The position numbers were made by a program, and so were the translations under genes. Positions 1 through 9,053 of a stretch of 36,862 bases of DNA are shown here, in pieces. The stretch is from positions 1 through 36,862 of the forward strand of contig CALHAX010000119.1 of the NCBI GenBank assembly GCA_937931785.1, given 5' to 3'. Below the pieces are notes generated by a model, which saw nothing but the letters and a program-made list of their open reading frames with translations, made no database searches and was not told where the DNA came from. Source of the stretch: an uncultured Hyphomicrobiaceae bacterium (GTDB lineage: Bacteria; Pseudomonadota; Alphaproteobacteria; Rhizobiales; CALHAX01). Every line of letters begins with the position of its first letter. The first letter of the stretch is position 1.

Positions 1-2209
1 TCTTGCTGTCCGGATGTGAAAAGCCGATGGCATTCGACAGGAGGTTGAACAAAACCTGCTTCATCCGGTTGGCATCCGCCACGACCTCATTGATACCGGG
101 CTCAACCTGTACCTGAAGCTGGATACGCGCACGATCCAGCTTCTCGCGAATACCAAGCACGGCACCTTCGATAATATCTGCGATGAACACAGGTTCCCGG
201 GACAGTGCAAACGCACCAGCATCAATCGTGGCCAGATCAAGAATATCATTGACGATGGTAAGAAGCGTATTTGACGAGACGTGAATATCTCCAAGATATT
301 CTCTCTGCTTTTCATTCAACGGTCCGGTTCGTTCGTTCCGCAGTAACTCACTGAACCCGATGATGTTCGTCAAAGGTGTTCTAAGCTCGTACGACACATG
401 TGAAACGAAGTCGTTTTTCAGACGATCCGCTGCTTCCAGCGCTTCCGTGCGCTCGATAAGCGCGCGTTCGACACGCATCTGATCCGTAATGTCGATAAAG
501 GTCAACAGGGTCGCACTATCGGGTAGTGGAATGCAGGTCCACGCAATAACGGTCCCATCCGATCTCGTCATTTGCCCGCCGACAGGTTCGCGTGTATCTG
601 CAATCGTTGCAACAGATTGATGAATCTGGGTCCACGCTGACGTATCATCGTACAAGGCACGGCATGCGTTGATGACCTCTTCGATGTGCAGTTTCTTCTC
701 CAACGCATCAGTCGACAAGTTCCAGATTTGGGCAAAAGAGGGATTGAAAAGACGAATGCGCCCGTCCGGCGCAAACACCGCAACACCCTCGGCCAGATTG
801 TCCAGCGTTTCGCGCTGAACATTGATCATCTCATTGTAACCGCGCTCAAGCGCCAGCCGTTCGGTCACATCATCGTAAAGGTACGCCATCCCCCCGTCAG
901 GTCGTGGTTCGGCGCGGAGATGGATCGAACGACCATTCGGCAAATGCCACCAGTCTTCATGCGGCATGCGCGTGCGATATCCCTCAAGCAGTCGTTCCCG
1001 CCATTTTCGGTAGTTCCCGCTATCGGGAAGCGCCCCGGCATTACGAAGATGATCAAGTATTTCCGTATCGCGCGGTTTGCTGTCCAGCAACTGGGCATCA
1101 AGGTTCCATAGACTGACATATGCTTCGTTGTAGAACGTAAGGTGCTGATCTCTGCCAAAGATCGCCACCGCAGTCGAAACCCGATCGAGCGTTCCTTCGT
1201 TGGCAGCACTCTGACGAGACAATTCGCCTTCAGCCACCTCAAGAGCTTCCGCGTCAGAGGCAAAAAGTGCAATTCGCTTATCCAGCGGCACAACAACCAG
1301 ATCAAATGCCCGGCGCTCGCCATGAATGATCATGTGCAGGCGCTTACGTGTAGGGGCCACTCCGTCCATATCATTCGGCAATGCAGCCCGGTCCCGCGAT
1401 TCGAGCAGTTCAAGTTGCGCTTCAAGGACATCATCAAGAGACGACGCATCGACCGCTTCAACATACGCTTTGTTCGCCCAATCAATCATTCCGTCTTCAT
1501 CATGGAACCAGACAAGCATGGGGAGTGTGTCGAGCAGTGCCCTGTTGCTTCGCGTGTCTTGCGAAAGAACCTGGTACTTCTGTTGCAGTTCAGCAAACCT
1601 GAGCCGCTCACCAGCCGCATCGCGCAATTTCAGATAAGCCCTGCTCCCGTGAACCCGGCACGCGGCTTCGATCGAAGCTCCGCTCGCACTTCGAATGACG
1701 AACATGCTCCCCGTACCGAACCGGAACATGGTGTCGAGATGATCCGTCAGCAGTTTCGCAGAATCCGCCTGCAGCCACGTTGGAAACCGCAAGAGCGTAT
1801 CGATGTCTTGTGGTGCATCAGAGAGATTATGAGCGAGGAGAGAGGCTGCTCCATGATGATCCCAGGCGATAACGAGTGCTGGCTCGGCCTGAATCACCAT
1901 TTCCGCAGCAGCAAGATCCCCTCTCAGATGGTTCGCTTCGTTGGCGGCCTCGCGCTCGAACCGACGGGCATCCCGCACAGCGCGCAAGAGCAGAGCGACC
2001 GCGATCGACATGAAAAAAAACGCTCCACCAACCACAGCAAGAACGACAAGCGTGCGCGGCGCCAGCGCCCAGTTTTGGGCATTGGCAGATGGTGTTCCCG
2101 AAGAAAGCGCAATCGTCAAAATGCCAACGCAAGCCACACTCACCAGCATGAGACCGGCAAGTTGACGAAAGATATTCGCAGATTGGGCGTCATCTGGCTC
2201 GTAAGCCAT
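1..2209 (-). CDS. divL: DivL-like PAS sensor (pseudo)histidine kinase, 3' end cut by window edge
   Basis: This reading frame is open from the ATG at 2209 to the window edge (about 736 residues). An in-frame TAG lies just upstream of the ATG and a GGAG sits 11 bases before it. Two hydrophobic segments (about residues 16-36 and 52-75) are followed by PAS-type regions (about 230-590), a HisKA dimerisation helix (about 596-660) and the start of a HATPase domain. In the H-box (HVSYELRTPL) the phospho-accepting His is replaced by Tyr at about residue 607 (codon 389-391). That is the hallmark of Caulobacter DivL, which binds DivK and controls CckA/CtrA in the cell cycle. The membrane anchor and PAS domains also fit DivL. 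It lies downstream of ahcY on the same strand, 266 bases away. The C-terminal ATPase domain cannot be judged because the gene runs off the window. Confidence 0.85.
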   Translation of the reverse strand, partial: MAYEPDDAQSANIFRQLAGLMLVSVACVGILTIALSSGTPSANAQNWALAPRTLVVLAVVGGAFFFMSIAVALLLRAVRDARRFEREAANEANHLRGDLAAAEMVIQAEPALVIAWDHHGAASLLAHNLSDAPQDIDTLLRFPTWLQADSAKLLTDHLDTMFRFGTGSMFVIRSASGASIEAACRVHGSRAYLKLRDAAGERLRFAELQQKYQVLSQDTRSNRALLDTLPMLVWFHDEDGMIDWANKAYVEAVDASSLDDVLEAQLELLESRDRAALPNDMDGVAPTRKRLHMIIHGERRAFDLVVVPLDKRIALFASDAEALEVAEGELSRQSAANEGTLDRVSTAVAIFGRDQHLTFYNEAYVSLWNLDAQLLDSKPRDTEILDHLRNAGALPDSGNYRKWRERLLEGYRTRMPHEDWWHLPNGRSIHLRAEPRPDGGMAYLYDDVTERLALERGYNEMINVQRETLDNLAEGVAVFAPDGRIRLFNPSFAQIWNLSTDALEKKLHIEEVINACRALYDDTSAWTQIHQSVATIADTREPVGGQMTRSDGTVIAWTCIPLPDSATLLTFIDITDQMRVERALIERTEALEAADRLKNDFVSHVSYELRTPLTNIIGFSELLRNERTGPLNEKQREYLGDIHVSSNTLLTIVNDILDLATIDAGAFALSREPVFIADIIEGAVLGIREKLDRARIQLQVQVEPGINEVVADANRMKQVLFNLLSNAIGFSHPDSK

Positions 2210-2413
2210 AGGCTATGGCGCTCCGCTAGGGACCACCCGGCAAACGTTCCGCAACGCAGCACAAAGACATGCGGCCCCGGCGCGCGGTGACCTCGATCAG
2301 AAAAAACGAATCAGCAGTATTATGCTCGCACGTTATGCAAAAGTACCAGCCCGACGCACATGCCGGACAAGTTTCTTGCCGTCAGCGTGCCTCGAACGCA
2401 CGGATGTATGCAG

Positions 2414-2451
2414 ACGCGCAGCCTGGAAGGCATAGCCTCTAGGCTGCGCGT
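2414..2451. repeat. Perfect 11-bp inverted repeat downstream of ahcY
   Basis: The arms acgcgcagcct (2414-2424) and aggctgcgcgt (2441-2451) are exact reverse complements around a 16-base loop that itself holds a small aggc/gcct pair. It lies 25 bases beyond the ahcY stop and before divL. There is no T-tract on either side, so it may be a 3' stabilising hairpin or weak terminator for ahcY rather than a classical Rho-independent terminator. Confidence 0.5.
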
Positions 2452-2475
2452 CGTTCGATGGGGTGCGATACCGTT

Positions 2476-3876
2476 CTAGTAGCGGTATTCTTCAGACTTG
2501 AATGGCCCAGACTGCTCAACGCCAATGTAAGACGCCTGCTCTGGTGTCAGTGTTGTCAGTTTTGCACCAAGCTTTTCAAGGTGCAGGGTAGCGACCCGCT
2601 CGTCCAGATGCTTTGGCAGAACATAAACCTTGTTTTCGTACTTCTCACCTTTTGACCAAAGCTCTATCTGCGCCAGCGTTTGGTTCGAGAACGAAGCAGA
2701 CATGACAAAGCTTGGGTGACCGGTTGCATTGCCAAGGTTCACGAGACGCCCCTCGGACAGCAAAACCATGCGCTTGTCGTCAGGAAACGTGATCAAATCA
2801 ACCTGCGGTTTCACATTCGTCCATTTGTGGTTTTTCAGCGCTGCGACCTGAATTTCATTATCGAAGTGGCCGATGTTGCAAACAATCGCCATGTCCTTCA
2901 ACTGGCGCATGTGTTCGATCGTTACGATGTCCTTGTTGCCAGTTGCCGTGACAACGATATCAACGCGAGGTGCAGCTTCTTCCAGGGTCACGACCTCGAA
3001 GCCGTCCATTGCCGCTTGCAGCGCGCAGATCGGATCCACTTCTGTCACCAGAACACGTGCACCAGCACCTGCCAACGACTGTGCCGAACCCTTGCCAACG
3101 TCACCGTAACCGCAAACAACCGCAACCTTCCCGGCCATCATCACGTCAGTGCCACGACGAATCGCATCCACCAGAGACTCCCGGCAGCCATACTTGTTGT
3201 CGAACTTCGACTTGGTTACTGAATCGTTCACGTTGATCGCAGGGAACGGCAGCTCACCTTTTTCCTGCAACTGATACAAGCGCATAACGCCCGTGGTTGT
3301 TTCCTCAGACACGCCTTTGATCGCATCACGCACCTTCGAATACCAACCCGGCGTTTCAGCCAGACGCTTCTTGATCTGGGCGTAGAAGTACTCTTCTTCC
3401 TCGGATTCCGGTTTGTCGAGTACGGATGGATCCGTTTCGGCCTTGGCGCCGATCAGCGCCAGCATCGTGGCATCGCCGCCGTCATCCAGGATCATATTGG
3501 CGGTTTCGCCATTACCCCAGTCAAGAATACGGTCCGCATAATCCCAATACTCTTCGAGCGTTTCACCCTTTACAGCAAAAACCGGAATGCCAGCAGCCGC
3601 GATTGCCGCTGCCGCATGGTCCTGGGTGGAGAAGATATTGCACGACGCCCAGCGAACCTCGGCACCGAGTGCCACAAGCGTCTCGATCAGAACCGCCGTC
3701 TGGATTGTCATATGAAGTGAACCAGCAATCCGCGCGCCTTTCAGCGGTTGTGCGCCACGGTGCTCTTCCCGAACGGCCATGAGACCCGGCATCTCGTGCT
3801 CGGCAATCGTAATCTCTGTCCGCCCAAAATCTGCAAGAGAAATGTCGGCAACAACGTAGTCTGGGTTCGCACTCAT
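2476..3876 (-). CDS. ahcY: Adenosylhomocysteinase (S-adenosyl-L-homocysteine hydrolase)
   Basis: The 466-residue product is the usual length for the rhizobial enzyme. It hydrolyses S-adenosylhomocysteine to adenosine and homocysteine in the cytosol, which relieves product inhibition of methyltransferases and feeds the methyl cycle. Visible hallmarks are the substrate-domain [13 protein letters not shown] region near residue 57, the NAD-binding GYGDVGKG loop, the VTATGN strand, and the conserved C-terminus ending in YRY that closes the active site of the neighbouring subunit. The ATG at 3876 begins a clean N-terminus ([12 protein letters not shown]). It is divergent from the TadG-like gene and is followed by an 11-bp inverted repeat and then divL. 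No SAH riboswitch consensus could be recognised in the leader. Confidence 0.97.
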   Translation of the reverse strand: MSANPDYVVADISLADFGRTEITIAEHEMPGLMAVREEHRGAQPLKGARIAGSLHMTIQTAVLIETLVALGAEVRWASCNIFSTQDHAAAAIAAAGIPVFAVKGETLEEYWDYADRILDWGNGETANMILDDGGDATMLALIGAKAETDPSVLDKPESEEEEYFYAQIKKRLAETPGWYSKVRDAIKGVSEETTTGVMRLYQLQEKGELPFPAINVNDSVTKSKFDNKYGCRESLVDAIRRGTDVMMAGKVAVVCGYGDVGKGSAQSLAGAGARVLVTEVDPICALQAAMDGFEVVTLEEAAPRVDIVVTATGNKDIVTIEHMRQLKDMAIVCNIGHFDNEIQVAALKNHKWTNVKPQVDLITFPDDKRMVLLSEGRLVNLGNATGHPSFVMSASFSNQTLAQIELWSKGEKYENKVYVLPKHLDERVATLHLEKLGAKLTTLTPEQASYIGVEQSGPFKSEEYRY

Positions 3877-4217
3877 GGATCGGTCCGATTTGTCTGAAAA
3901 TGAAAGGTTATGGGTTTGCGCCCTGTTAGCACCTGCAGATGCCGGACGCCAAAAGGTTAATTCTGCAGCCTGTTAATCATTGTGTCGCGTACAGTTCAAG
4001 CATTGATCCCCTCACACATGGCGTCATCGCGTCGCTTCGGGTTGCCGCATAATTTAGATCGCATTTTAGCAAATCCAGCCACACACCATTGAGGTTAACC
4101 GCGAGCATTCCCGGCAAATTTCGCCAAATAACGAGATGCATAAAATTGTAGGAATAGATTTCAGAAATCCCGAAGTGCTCATGGTGTTTCCTGTCTCCAC
4201 CAAACAGGAGGCGAACT
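3877..4217. other. Divergent intergenic region between ahcY and tadG-like gene
   Basis: These 341 bases hold no credible gene. The stretch around 3960-4160 is more AT-rich than its surroundings and should contain both divergent promoters. An ideal SD (AGGAGG, 4206-4211) lies 6 bases before the TadG-like ATG at 4218. No promoter hexamers could be assigned with confidence. Confidence 0.5.
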
Positions 4218-5567
4218 ATGTTCTTTTTCAAATCAAGACGTGTACCGCACGTTATAGACAAGGTTCCGGGTCTTTCCCCGCAACCTCACCAGGATCTTCA
4301 GGCATCAAGTACGATGCGTCGCACACGCCGGTTCAGCGAAAGCCGTGCCGGTAACGTGTCGATTATTTTCGGTCTCATGGCCGTGCCGTTTGTATCGTTT
4401 GCAGGATTGTCTGTCGACTTTGCAGCAGCCACACGGGAAAAATCAAAAATCCAGTCCGCACTTGACTCCGCAGCACTCGCTGCCGGTCGTGCCTTCCAGG
4501 TTTCAGGATCGGAAGCAGACGCAAAAGCCGCTGCTGCGCTCTACTTTAACAAGCAGACCGGATACAACCTGACAGTGAACACGGTCGATCAGGGCACATT
4601 CGTTCTGACGGTTGGCAGCCAGGAAAACATTCCAACATCCTTCATGGGCGTTCTGGGATCCAACTATGACACACTTCCGGTTCAGGCCCTTTCGCGGGCC
4701 CAACTGGTCCGTGAAGAACAGGGCGATGAAGTCGAAGTTGCCATGATGCTCGACATCACGGGCTCCATGAGCGGCTCGCGTATCGCGGATTTGAAATCGG
4801 CTGCGTCTGATCTGGTCAATATCCTGGTCAACGACGGGGAAGATGAAGTGCGGGTTGCGCTTGCACCGTTTTCTCACGCTGTGAATGTCGGTCCTTACTT
4901 CAACCAGATGACCAACACCGACGACGACGATGGCTACGGCGGAACGTGCGTCGTTGAACGCACCGGCAACAAGAAGTACAGGGATCATCCACCGAGTTCA
5001 GACAACAAATACTTCAGAACTCTCAACGCCGGTCGTATAGACGAAAATAAAACCAGCAGTTACTGGCGCTGCCCAGGGGCAGAAATTGTTCCTCTCACAT
5101 CTGACAAGTCGCTGTTGCTGAGTGAAATCGGCAGTCTGCCAACTCACGGCCACACGGCTGGTCACTTGGGAACGGCATGGGCCTGGTATCTCGTATCGAA
5201 GCGTTGGAGCAACATGTTCCCATCAAAACGTGCTCCGAGCAGTACGACAGACGGTGTCCGGAAAATTGTCGTGCTCATGTCTGATGGTAAATACAACCGG
5301 CAATGGTTCAACGACAATCACGACTCCGACGAGCAGGCCAAAAGGCTTTGTGAACAGATGAAGACATCTTCGAGCGGTGTCGAAGTCTTCTCTGTCGGGT
5401 TCGGTCTGAGCGAAGGAAGCGAAGCCTACAACCGTCTTGAGGCTTGTGCATCCGAGGATCAGGAAGACGGCATCAAGCACTTCTACCCGGCAGCAAACGG
5501 TGCCGAGCTGAAAGCAGCCTTCCGTGCCATTGCCTTCAACATCGCACAACTCCGCCTCGTGGAGTAG
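4218..5567 (+). CDS. TadE/TadG-like pilus-associated protein with von Willebrand factor A domain
   Basis: The product has 449 residues. The ATG at 4218 is supported by a perfect SD (AGGAGG) 6 bases upstream. A basic stretch ending about residue 46 precedes one hydrophobic helix (about 47-65, SIIFGLMAVPFVSFAGLSV). The helix leads into the Tad/Flp N-terminal module with the typical KSKIQSALDSAALAAG sequence. A VWA domain begins at about residue 175 with the MIDAS motif DITGSMS (DxTxS form) and continues to the VVLMSDGKYN strand. TadG proteins are pseudopilin-related, envelope-located components of tight-adherence pili. No other tad gene is in the window, so this is a solitary copy. It is monocistronic, with its own promoter region and a strong terminator at 5595. 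Cargo or partner is unknown. Confidence 0.85.
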   Translation: MFFFKSRRVPHVIDKVPGLSPQPHQDLQASSTMRRTRRFSESRAGNVSIIFGLMAVPFVSFAGLSVDFAAATREKSKIQSALDSAALAAGRAFQVSGSEADAKAAAALYFNKQTGYNLTVNTVDQGTFVLTVGSQENIPTSFMGVLGSNYDTLPVQALSRAQLVREEQGDEVEVAMMLDITGSMSGSRIADLKSAASDLVNILVNDGEDEVRVALAPFSHAVNVGPYFNQMTNTDDDDGYGGTCVVERTGNKKYRDHPPSSDNKYFRTLNAGRIDENKTSSYWRCPGAEIVPLTSDKSLLLSEIGSLPTHGHTAGHLGTAWAWYLVSKRWSNMFPSKRAPSSTTDGVRKIVVLMSDGKYNRQWFNDNHDSDEQAKRLCEQMKTSSSGVEVFSVGFGLSEGSEAYNRLEACASEDQEDGIKHFYPAANGAELKAAFRAIAFNIAQLRLVE

Positions 5568-5594
5568 CAACAACGACCAACTGCCTCTTGGTAG

Positions 5595-5627
5595 GCCCGA
5601 GGGTGCGTTATGCGCCCTCGGGCTTTT
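5595..5627 (+). terminator. Rho-independent terminator of the tadG-like gene
   Basis: A 12-bp stem (gcccgagggtgc at 5595-5606 with gcgccctcgggc at 5612-5623, one G-U pair) has a 5-base loop and is followed by TTTT. It lies 27 bases past the stop codon. Confidence 0.9.
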
Positions 5628-5724
5628 GGGGCTTTCGCTAACACATAAGCCGCAGCGCGAAATCACAACGGAACTGTCACCTCAATCAGACTTATTTCTC
5701 TCCCATCTGATGTAACGGTCCCAA

Positions 5725-6021
5725 TCACCCAGCATCTGAAACACCGTACTGATCATCCTCACCAAAGCCGCTTTCAATCAGAATTTTCAATGCTTCAAGA
5801 ACGTTTTTCGCCTCAAGCCCGCTGGCCATGATGTCCAGCATCGAGCCCGGCCCCGCCGCCAGCATCATCAACCCCATGATTGACGTTCCACCAACAGTTT
5901 GCCCATCGCGCGTCACCGTCACGCTTGCATCAAACCCTTCCACGCATTGCACGAACTTGGCCGACGCCCGCGCGTGCAGACCGCGTTGATTGCAGATCGT
6001 GACTGTTATGGATTCCGTCAT
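5725..6021 (-). CDS. ptsH: HPr family phosphocarrier protein
   Basis: This 98-residue protein is close to typical HPr length with a short C-terminal tail. The phosphorylated histidine is His16 in the NQRGLHARAS motif. The regulatory serine lies at about residue 47 in GGTSIMGLMML, the site an HPr kinase would modify. In alphaproteobacteria such HPr proteins work with EIIA domains in regulatory rather than sugar-transport phosphorelays. It is the last gene of the chvI-chvG-hprK-manX-ptsH series on this strand, 62 bases after manX. No enzyme I (ptsI or ptsP) is in the window and must be elsewhere. Confidence 0.95.
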   Translation of the reverse strand: MTESITVTICNQRGLHARASAKFVQCVEGFDASVTVTRDGQTVGGTSIMGLMMLAAGPGSMLDIMASGLEAKNVLEALKILIESGFGEDDQYGVSDAG

Positions 6022-6083
6022 GAGAATAACCGTTGCCGCGCAAATGCTGTCGCAATGAACTGCGAATAAATGGTGTCGGTAAA

Positions 6084-6485
6084 TCAGTTACGTGCGAGAA
6101 TCTGGCTCGCCACGTTGATATACTTTCGCCCGGCATCGCGCGCCTGTTCCGCAATAGTGTCCAGCGGCCCACTCTCTCGAATGCTGGCTAGTTTCACAAG
6201 CATTGGAAGATTGACGCCAGCGATCACCTCGACCTTGGCCTCTTCCATGATCGAAATCGCAAGATTGGATGGTGTACCGCCGAACATATCCGTCAGCACA
6301 ATGACGCCGTCGCCCTGATCTGCGGTTCGGACACACTCCAGAATGTCCTTGCGGCGCTGCTCCATATCGTCGTCTGGACCAATGGTGACGGTCTCCAACT
6401 GTTCCTGGTCGCCAACAATGTGCTCCACCGCAGCCCGAAACTCCGTTGCGAGCCCTCCATGAGTCACGATCACCAATCCGATCAT
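6084..6485 (-). CDS. manX: PTS mannose-family EIIA component
   Basis: This 133-residue stand-alone EIIA domain of the mannose class has its phosphorylatable His9 in the VTHGGLA motif and the characteristic LTDMFGGTPSN segment near residue 65. No EIIB, EIIC or EIID partner is nearby, so the protein probably has a regulatory output, receiving phosphate from HPr (next gene). It lies between hprK and ptsH on the same strand. The gap to hprK is 90 bases. Confidence 0.94.
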   Translation of the reverse strand: MIGLVIVTHGGLATEFRAAVEHIVGDQEQLETVTIGPDDDMEQRRKDILECVRTADQGDGVIVLTDMFGGTPSNLAISIMEEAKVEVIAGVNLPMLVKLASIRESGPLDTIAEQARDAGRKYINVASQILARN

Positions 6486-6575
6486 GTCGCCCTCCAGGCA
6501 AACGTTTCAGTACAGTCTTCGCGCTCCTAACACAGAGGAACAGCGTTTGCATGCAGGTTGTGAACAGCTCTATGC

Positions 6576-7034
6576 TTAGGGCACGCGCAAATGTTCGAGT
6601 GCAACAAGCACTTTGGCGACAGCCGACGGTTCGATCAGAACCAGTTCAAGGCGTGGCACAGCGACAGACAGCACAAGGGCCGTCTGATCGTCTTTCGACG
6701 GCATGCGCGACACATCACCTGCAGGCACAGCGTCCACGACGAGGCCAATTGTCGTTTCAGGCTGCGAGCGCACGGGCATGATTCCGAGTCCTCGCACTTC
6801 GATCTGCCCCGCCAGATTGGGAGCAGCATGCGCAATCAGCCGGTCGTCTACAACGCGAAGTGCAACCTGATCGTCGCTGACCAGCCGAACAACATCGCCA
6901 GCAACGGATGCTGCAGTGTATAGCAACCTGAGCGCCAGATCAGATTTCCCGGAACCGGATGGACCACGGATCAGGATGCCGCTGCGCCCGATCGCTACGC
7001 AAGTTGCGTGGATTGTGCTACCGTCTGCGGCCAC
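6576..7034 (-). CDS. hprK: HPr kinase/phosphorylase, short alphaproteobacterial form
   Basis: The product has about 152 residues and consists only of the C-terminal catalytic domain, as is usual in alphaproteobacteria; the N-terminal domain of Firmicute HprK is absent. The P-loop GPSGSGKS is at residues 24-31, and VSDDQVALR and the EVRGLGI signature follow. The GTG at 7034 was chosen because GAGG (7041-7044) lies 6 bases upstream and because it overlaps the chvG 3' end by 17 bases. A longer open frame upstream runs antisense-free through chvG coding sequence and has no family resemblance. It should phosphorylate Ser47 of the HPr encoded two genes downstream. Confidence 0.92.
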   Translation of the reverse strand: MAADGSTIHATCVAIGRSGILIRGPSGSGKSDLALRLLYTAASVAGDVVRLVSDDQVALRVVDDRLIAHAAPNLAGQIEVRGLGIMPVRSQPETTIGLVVDAVPAGDVSRMPSKDDQTALVLSVAVPRLELVLIEPSAVAKVLVALEHLRVP

Positions 7035-8841
7035 GCAACGCCTCGTACAATGGCAATTCAACAACGAAGCGCGCACCTGTGGTGGCCTTGTTGTTCTTAT
7101 GTGTGTTTGCAGAGGCGTCCGTACTTCGGTTTTCGGCCCACAATTTACCCTTGTGCGCTTCCACAATATCACGCGCAATACTCAACCCCAGCCCGGAATT
7201 GTTACCGAAATCATCCGCGCCTCCCGGTCGATCCGTGTAGAAGCGATTGAACACGTTCTCAATACTCTCGTCCGGTATTCCCGGCCCGCTATCAACGACC
7301 TCAATGCGGAGCATGGTACCGCTCACGCGACCATAAATTTCGACGACACCACCTTCCGGAGAAAAAGACAGCGCATTGTCGACAAGGTTGGTGAAGACTT
7401 GCGCAAGACGTGTTTCATGACCGGATATAAAATAGAGAGCAGGCGTCGTGTCATAAGCGTCAAGTCTCAGGACGACGGACCGGTCACGCTCGCTCCACGA
7501 CTCGTTGAACATGTCGACTACAGCATTGAGAATACCTGCAACATCGATCCGCGACGCCGATCCCAGCGCCATCTCCGCTTCGAACCGCGTTGCATTTGAG
7601 ATGTCATCGATCAAACGGGTCAAACGCTTGACGTCGTGCTGGATGGTACGCGCAAGCACGGAGCGATGTTCATCCGTTTTGACCAGTTCGAACGTTTCAG
7701 CCGCACTCCGCACTGATGTGAGTGGATTCTTGAGTTCGTGCGCCACATCGGCGGCAAACCGTTCGCTACGCTCAATCCGTTGATACAGCGCATTTGTCAT
7801 CTCACGCAGTGTCCCGGATAGCATACCAATTTCATCCGCGCGATGCGTGTAATTCGGCAGCGACTCTCGGCTTCCAAGGTTGGCCTTCACGCGCTCCGTG
7901 CCCTGCGAGAGACGGTGCAGAGGGAGTGATATCGTGGCAGCCAGAAGGCCTGACAAGGCAAGCATTGCTAGCGCTGCTGTAACCGCAACCCAGAGGATGG
8001 ACTGCCGTTCCTTGCGCAACAGGGTATCGATCTCGCTCCCCTGTGTCGAAATAAGCAAAACGCCCATGATCCGCGTCATGCGCTGGATCGGCACCGCGAC
8101 CGACACCATGTGTTGGCCACGTTGATTGACAAGCAACAAAGCCTTGCGTTCGCCCTTCAGCGCACTCAGCAGTTCCGGGTAGGCTTTGCCGTTGGCACCG
8201 CCGATATCCTTGTAAACTGGCAGTTCCTTCGGTCGGAACCAATTCAGAATGCCGTCCCAGACCCCATCAACCAGCCCGACATCCTGTGACGGATCCGCCC
8301 CTCCCGGCGGCGGCAATTGCTGGCGGTGCACGCTGACCTGAGATGCGAGATATTCACTGTCCAGGATCAGTTCGCCATCATCCGTATAAATGCGAGCACG
8401 CGTATTGGTTGGCTGAACAAGTTTCTTGAGCACCGGCGCAATCCGTTCAGGCCGGATCAAAAACTCGAGATCACCGAAAATATCATCTTCTGCGGGAAGA
8501 TCACGCCCGACACTTGGGGCAAGCTCATCCGGGTTGACGACAATGCGTCCTGTGTTGACCTGCGCACTGCCTGCAATCGCTGCAGCAATCATCTCGCCCT
8601 GAATCTGCAAGCTGTCCTGCTTCGCGTCGATCAGCCACGCTTCGGTGCTCCGCACCATGAAAATTCCAACCACCAGGAAAATCAAACCCAGCAGGTTGAG
8701 GATGGCTATGTGCCAGGTGACACTTGGAAAATGATAGAGAAATCGAGCATTGACGATCGCATCGGCCATTCGACTCAACAAGCCGGACAGGGATGCCCAC
8801 CACCCGGTAAACCGTTCTGCGAAGTCTGTCTGGATTGCCAT
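7018..8841 (-). CDS. chvG: Sensor histidine kinase ChvG (ExoS type)
   Basis: The product is about 607 residues from the ATG at 8841 (AGGA just upstream). An earlier in-frame GTG at 8916 would add 25 residues with no charge or sequence sense. Two transmembrane helices (about residues 47-65 and 285-310) flank a periplasmic sensor domain and are followed by a HAMP linker. The H-box is ADVAHELKNPLTSV. The HATPase boxes NLVDNALSFSP, DSGPGIPDE and SGLGLSIARDIVEAHKG are intact. ChvG/ExoS senses acid and envelope conditions and phosphorylates ChvI; in Sinorhizobium and Agrobacterium it controls exopolysaccharide, motility and virulence. It lies downstream of chvI and overlaps hprK. Confidence 0.93.
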   Translation of the reverse strand: MAIQTDFAERFTGWWASLSGLLSRMADAIVNARFLYHFPSVTWHIAILNLLGLIFLVVGIFMVRSTEAWLIDAKQDSLQIQGEMIAAAIAGSAQVNTGRIVVNPDELAPSVGRDLPAEDDIFGDLEFLIRPERIAPVLKKLVQPTNTRARIYTDDGELILDSEYLASQVSVHRQQLPPPGGADPSQDVGLVDGVWDGILNWFRPKELPVYKDIGGANGKAYPELLSALKGERKALLLVNQRGQHMVSVAVPIQRMTRIMGVLLISTQGSEIDTLLRKERQSILWVAVTAALAMLALSGLLAATISLPLHRLSQGTERVKANLGSRESLPNYTHRADEIGMLSGTLREMTNALYQRIERSERFAADVAHELKNPLTSVRSAAETFELVKTDEHRSVLARTIQHDVKRLTRLIDDISNATRFEAEMALGSASRIDVAGILNAVVDMFNESWSERDRSVVLRLDAYDTTPALYFISGHETRLAQVFTNLVDNALSFSPEGGVVEIYGRVSGTMLRIEVVDSGPGIPDESIENVFNRFYTDRPGGADDFGNNSGLGLSIARDIVEAHKGKLWAENRSTDASANTHKNNKATTGARFVVELPLYEALRGRRR

Positions 8842-8993
8842 ATTATCCTGCGCCTGACGCATATTCGAAAACTGCACGCAGCATGATCGCAAGCAAAAGG
8901 AGGAGCAATCGATCACAGGCCACGATGATCCCGCTAAGACCTCTTTAAGGCCAGCGAATGGAGCAGTTCCGGATCAGGTTCGAAGTTTAGACT

Positions 8994-9017
8994 GCCCGTG
9001 GCGCTCACGCCACAGGC
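8994..9017 (-). repeat. Hairpin between chvI and chvG
   Basis: On the minus strand the RNA would read GCCUGUGGCG-UGAG-CGCCACGGGC, a 10-bp stem with one U-G pair closed by a 4-base loop. It lies 37 bases beyond the chvI stop. There is no T-tract after it. It may trim or partly terminate the chvI transcript and set the chvI to chvG expression ratio. Confidence 0.5.
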
Positions 9018-9053
9018 TTTTGCGTCGATTGGTACCCTGTATCGGGCCAACCG

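Noticed and set aside
1142-2290. Long plus-strand open frame of 382 codons
   Set aside because: It is antisense to divL, which has clear domains; its product is Arg/His-rich with no family sense.
3877-3960. Possible SAH or SAM riboswitch in the ahcY leader
   Set aside because: The leader has short palindromic pieces (CTGCAG) but none of the conserved core blocks of SAH or SAM-class riboswitches.
3954-3975. Two TTAA boxes that might form a CtrA site
   Set aside because: The spacing is 12 bases, not the 7 of the CtrA consensus.
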